Part shown: positions 63,511 to 64,000 of the stretch, piece after piece
How the letters are laid out: every line of letters starts with the position of its first letter
Position numbering within the stretch: the first letter of the stretch is position 1
Assembly: GCA_032716605.1 (NCBI GenBank)
Contig: CM064512.1
Coordinates: 30,991,827-31,055,826 of the forward strand
DNA length: 64,000 nucleotides
DNA from: Paralithodes platypus
Taxonomy: Eukaryota > Arthropoda > Malacostraca > Decapoda > Lithodidae
Direction: 5' to 3'
Notes under the pieces: generated by a model
The model's database searches: none
What the model saw: the letters and a program-made list of their open reading frames with translations, nothing else
Told to the model about the DNA's origin: nothing
Program-made: the position numbers and the translations under genes

Positions 63511-63745
63511 GAGTATATACAAAATGCCAATATAATTTAGACATTTAACAAGAGCTCGAATACAAGTACGAATACAATACGAACAGTGCACACAGATACA
63601 GTTTATTTATACAATACGGTAAAAGACGCAATAAATACAAGGAGTACAATATACATTGGAACAAAACACTCGAAACACAATGATACACACACACACAATT
63701 ATACACAATATATAAATACAATATGTCGACCGGCAGGTGTTCTCT
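63510..63745. repeat. 220-bp repeat downstream of LINE, copy 2
   Basis: It matches 34985-35205 (GACGCAATAAATACAAGGAG, CAATGATACACACACACAC, CGGCAGGTGTTCT). It again follows an RTE-like end and GATA run. Confidence 0.85.
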
Positions 63746-64000
63746 CTCTCTTGTATTGAGTATTGTTCACATGTGTGGGGAGGTTCCTCTCACACCGCTC
63801 TCCTAGACAAAGTTGAAAGGAAGGCCTTTCGTATCATTAACTCCCGTCCACTCACCAACTCTCTGCAATCTCTCTCTCTCCGCCGCAATGTTGCATCTCT
63901 CTCGCTATTCTATCGCTACTATAATAATCAGTGTTCCTCAGAGCTATCCCAGTGCATACCACCTCCTTTACGTAGGGCACGTGGTACCCGTCTTGCAACT
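63746..64000 (+). pseudogene. LINE family D C-terminal fragment (runs off window)
   Basis: The frame reads CIEYCSHVCGEVPLTPLS-like in part, then KVERKAFRIINSRPLTNSLQ, LRRNVASLSLFYRYYNNQ and SELSQCIPPPL. It is a close match to the minus-strand copy at 49546-49076. It lacks the RT and continues beyond the window. Confidence 0.82.

Overview
This is a eukaryotic, AT-rich, gene-poor window made almost entirely of transposable elements, tandem repeats and microsatellites. I found no convincing single-copy host gene, no functional tRNA or rRNA gene, and nothing bacterial (no operons, ribosome binding sites or CRISPR). The mix of CR1-like, RTE-like and Penelope-like retroelements, a BEL/Pao and a Ty3/gypsy-type LTR element, piggyBac and Tc1/mariner-superfamily DNA transposons, several tRNA-derived SINEs and abundant (TA)n, (GA)n and (GATA)n runs suggests a large invertebrate genome. 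An arthropod, probably a decapod crustacean, is my best inference.

Layout. 1-2330: possible degraded DNA transposon with G-rich inverted ends. About 2920-4160: a striking array of some 14-15 back-to-back hairpins sharing a GG-CATC-CC apex, followed by two 255-bp direct repeats that bracket a SINE. 6.5-8.7 kb: a minisatellite, a TTAA-flanked MITE, a 38-bp-arm palindrome and a LINE fragment. 8764-12380: a DNA transposon with inverted repeats of about 500 bp and a two-exon DDE transposase pseudogene. 13.2-16.2 kb: a SINE, a Penelope-like GIY-YIG fragment and a LINE fragment. 16.2-19.95 kb: a CR1-like LINE with an SGNH-esterase ORF1 and an EN-RT ORF2. 20-23.8 kb: unassigned AT-rich DNA.

24489-32386: a complete LTR-to-LTR gypsy-class element with a SCAN-like gag and integrase encoded upstream of reverse transcriptase (Gmr1-like order). 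A TTAA-flanked MITE sits in its 5' LTR. 32.4-35.9 kb: an RTE-like LINE pseudogene and a minisatellite. 38794-46659: a BEL/Pao element, with a different MITE in its 5' LTR. 46.8-47.3 kb: a higher-order satellite. 49-52.3 kb: LINE, SINE, MITE and LINE-ORF1 fragments. 52.7-57.0 kb: a piggyBac transposon whose transposase ORF is the only long intact TE gene here. 57.9-64 kb: SINE, LINE (interrupted by a TTAA-flanked MITE), MITE and RTE-like fragments.

How the parts relate. Autonomous elements plausibly supply machinery to the non-autonomous ones. PiggyBac-type transposase would act on the TTAA-flanked MITEs, and a LINE with an L2-like 3' end would act on the SINE with that tail. Nested insertions give a relative chronology: MITEs lie inside LTRs whose partner LTR keeps the empty site, and a MITE lies inside a LINE reading frame. 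Every coding element except the piggyBac transposase carries stops, frameshifts or deletions.
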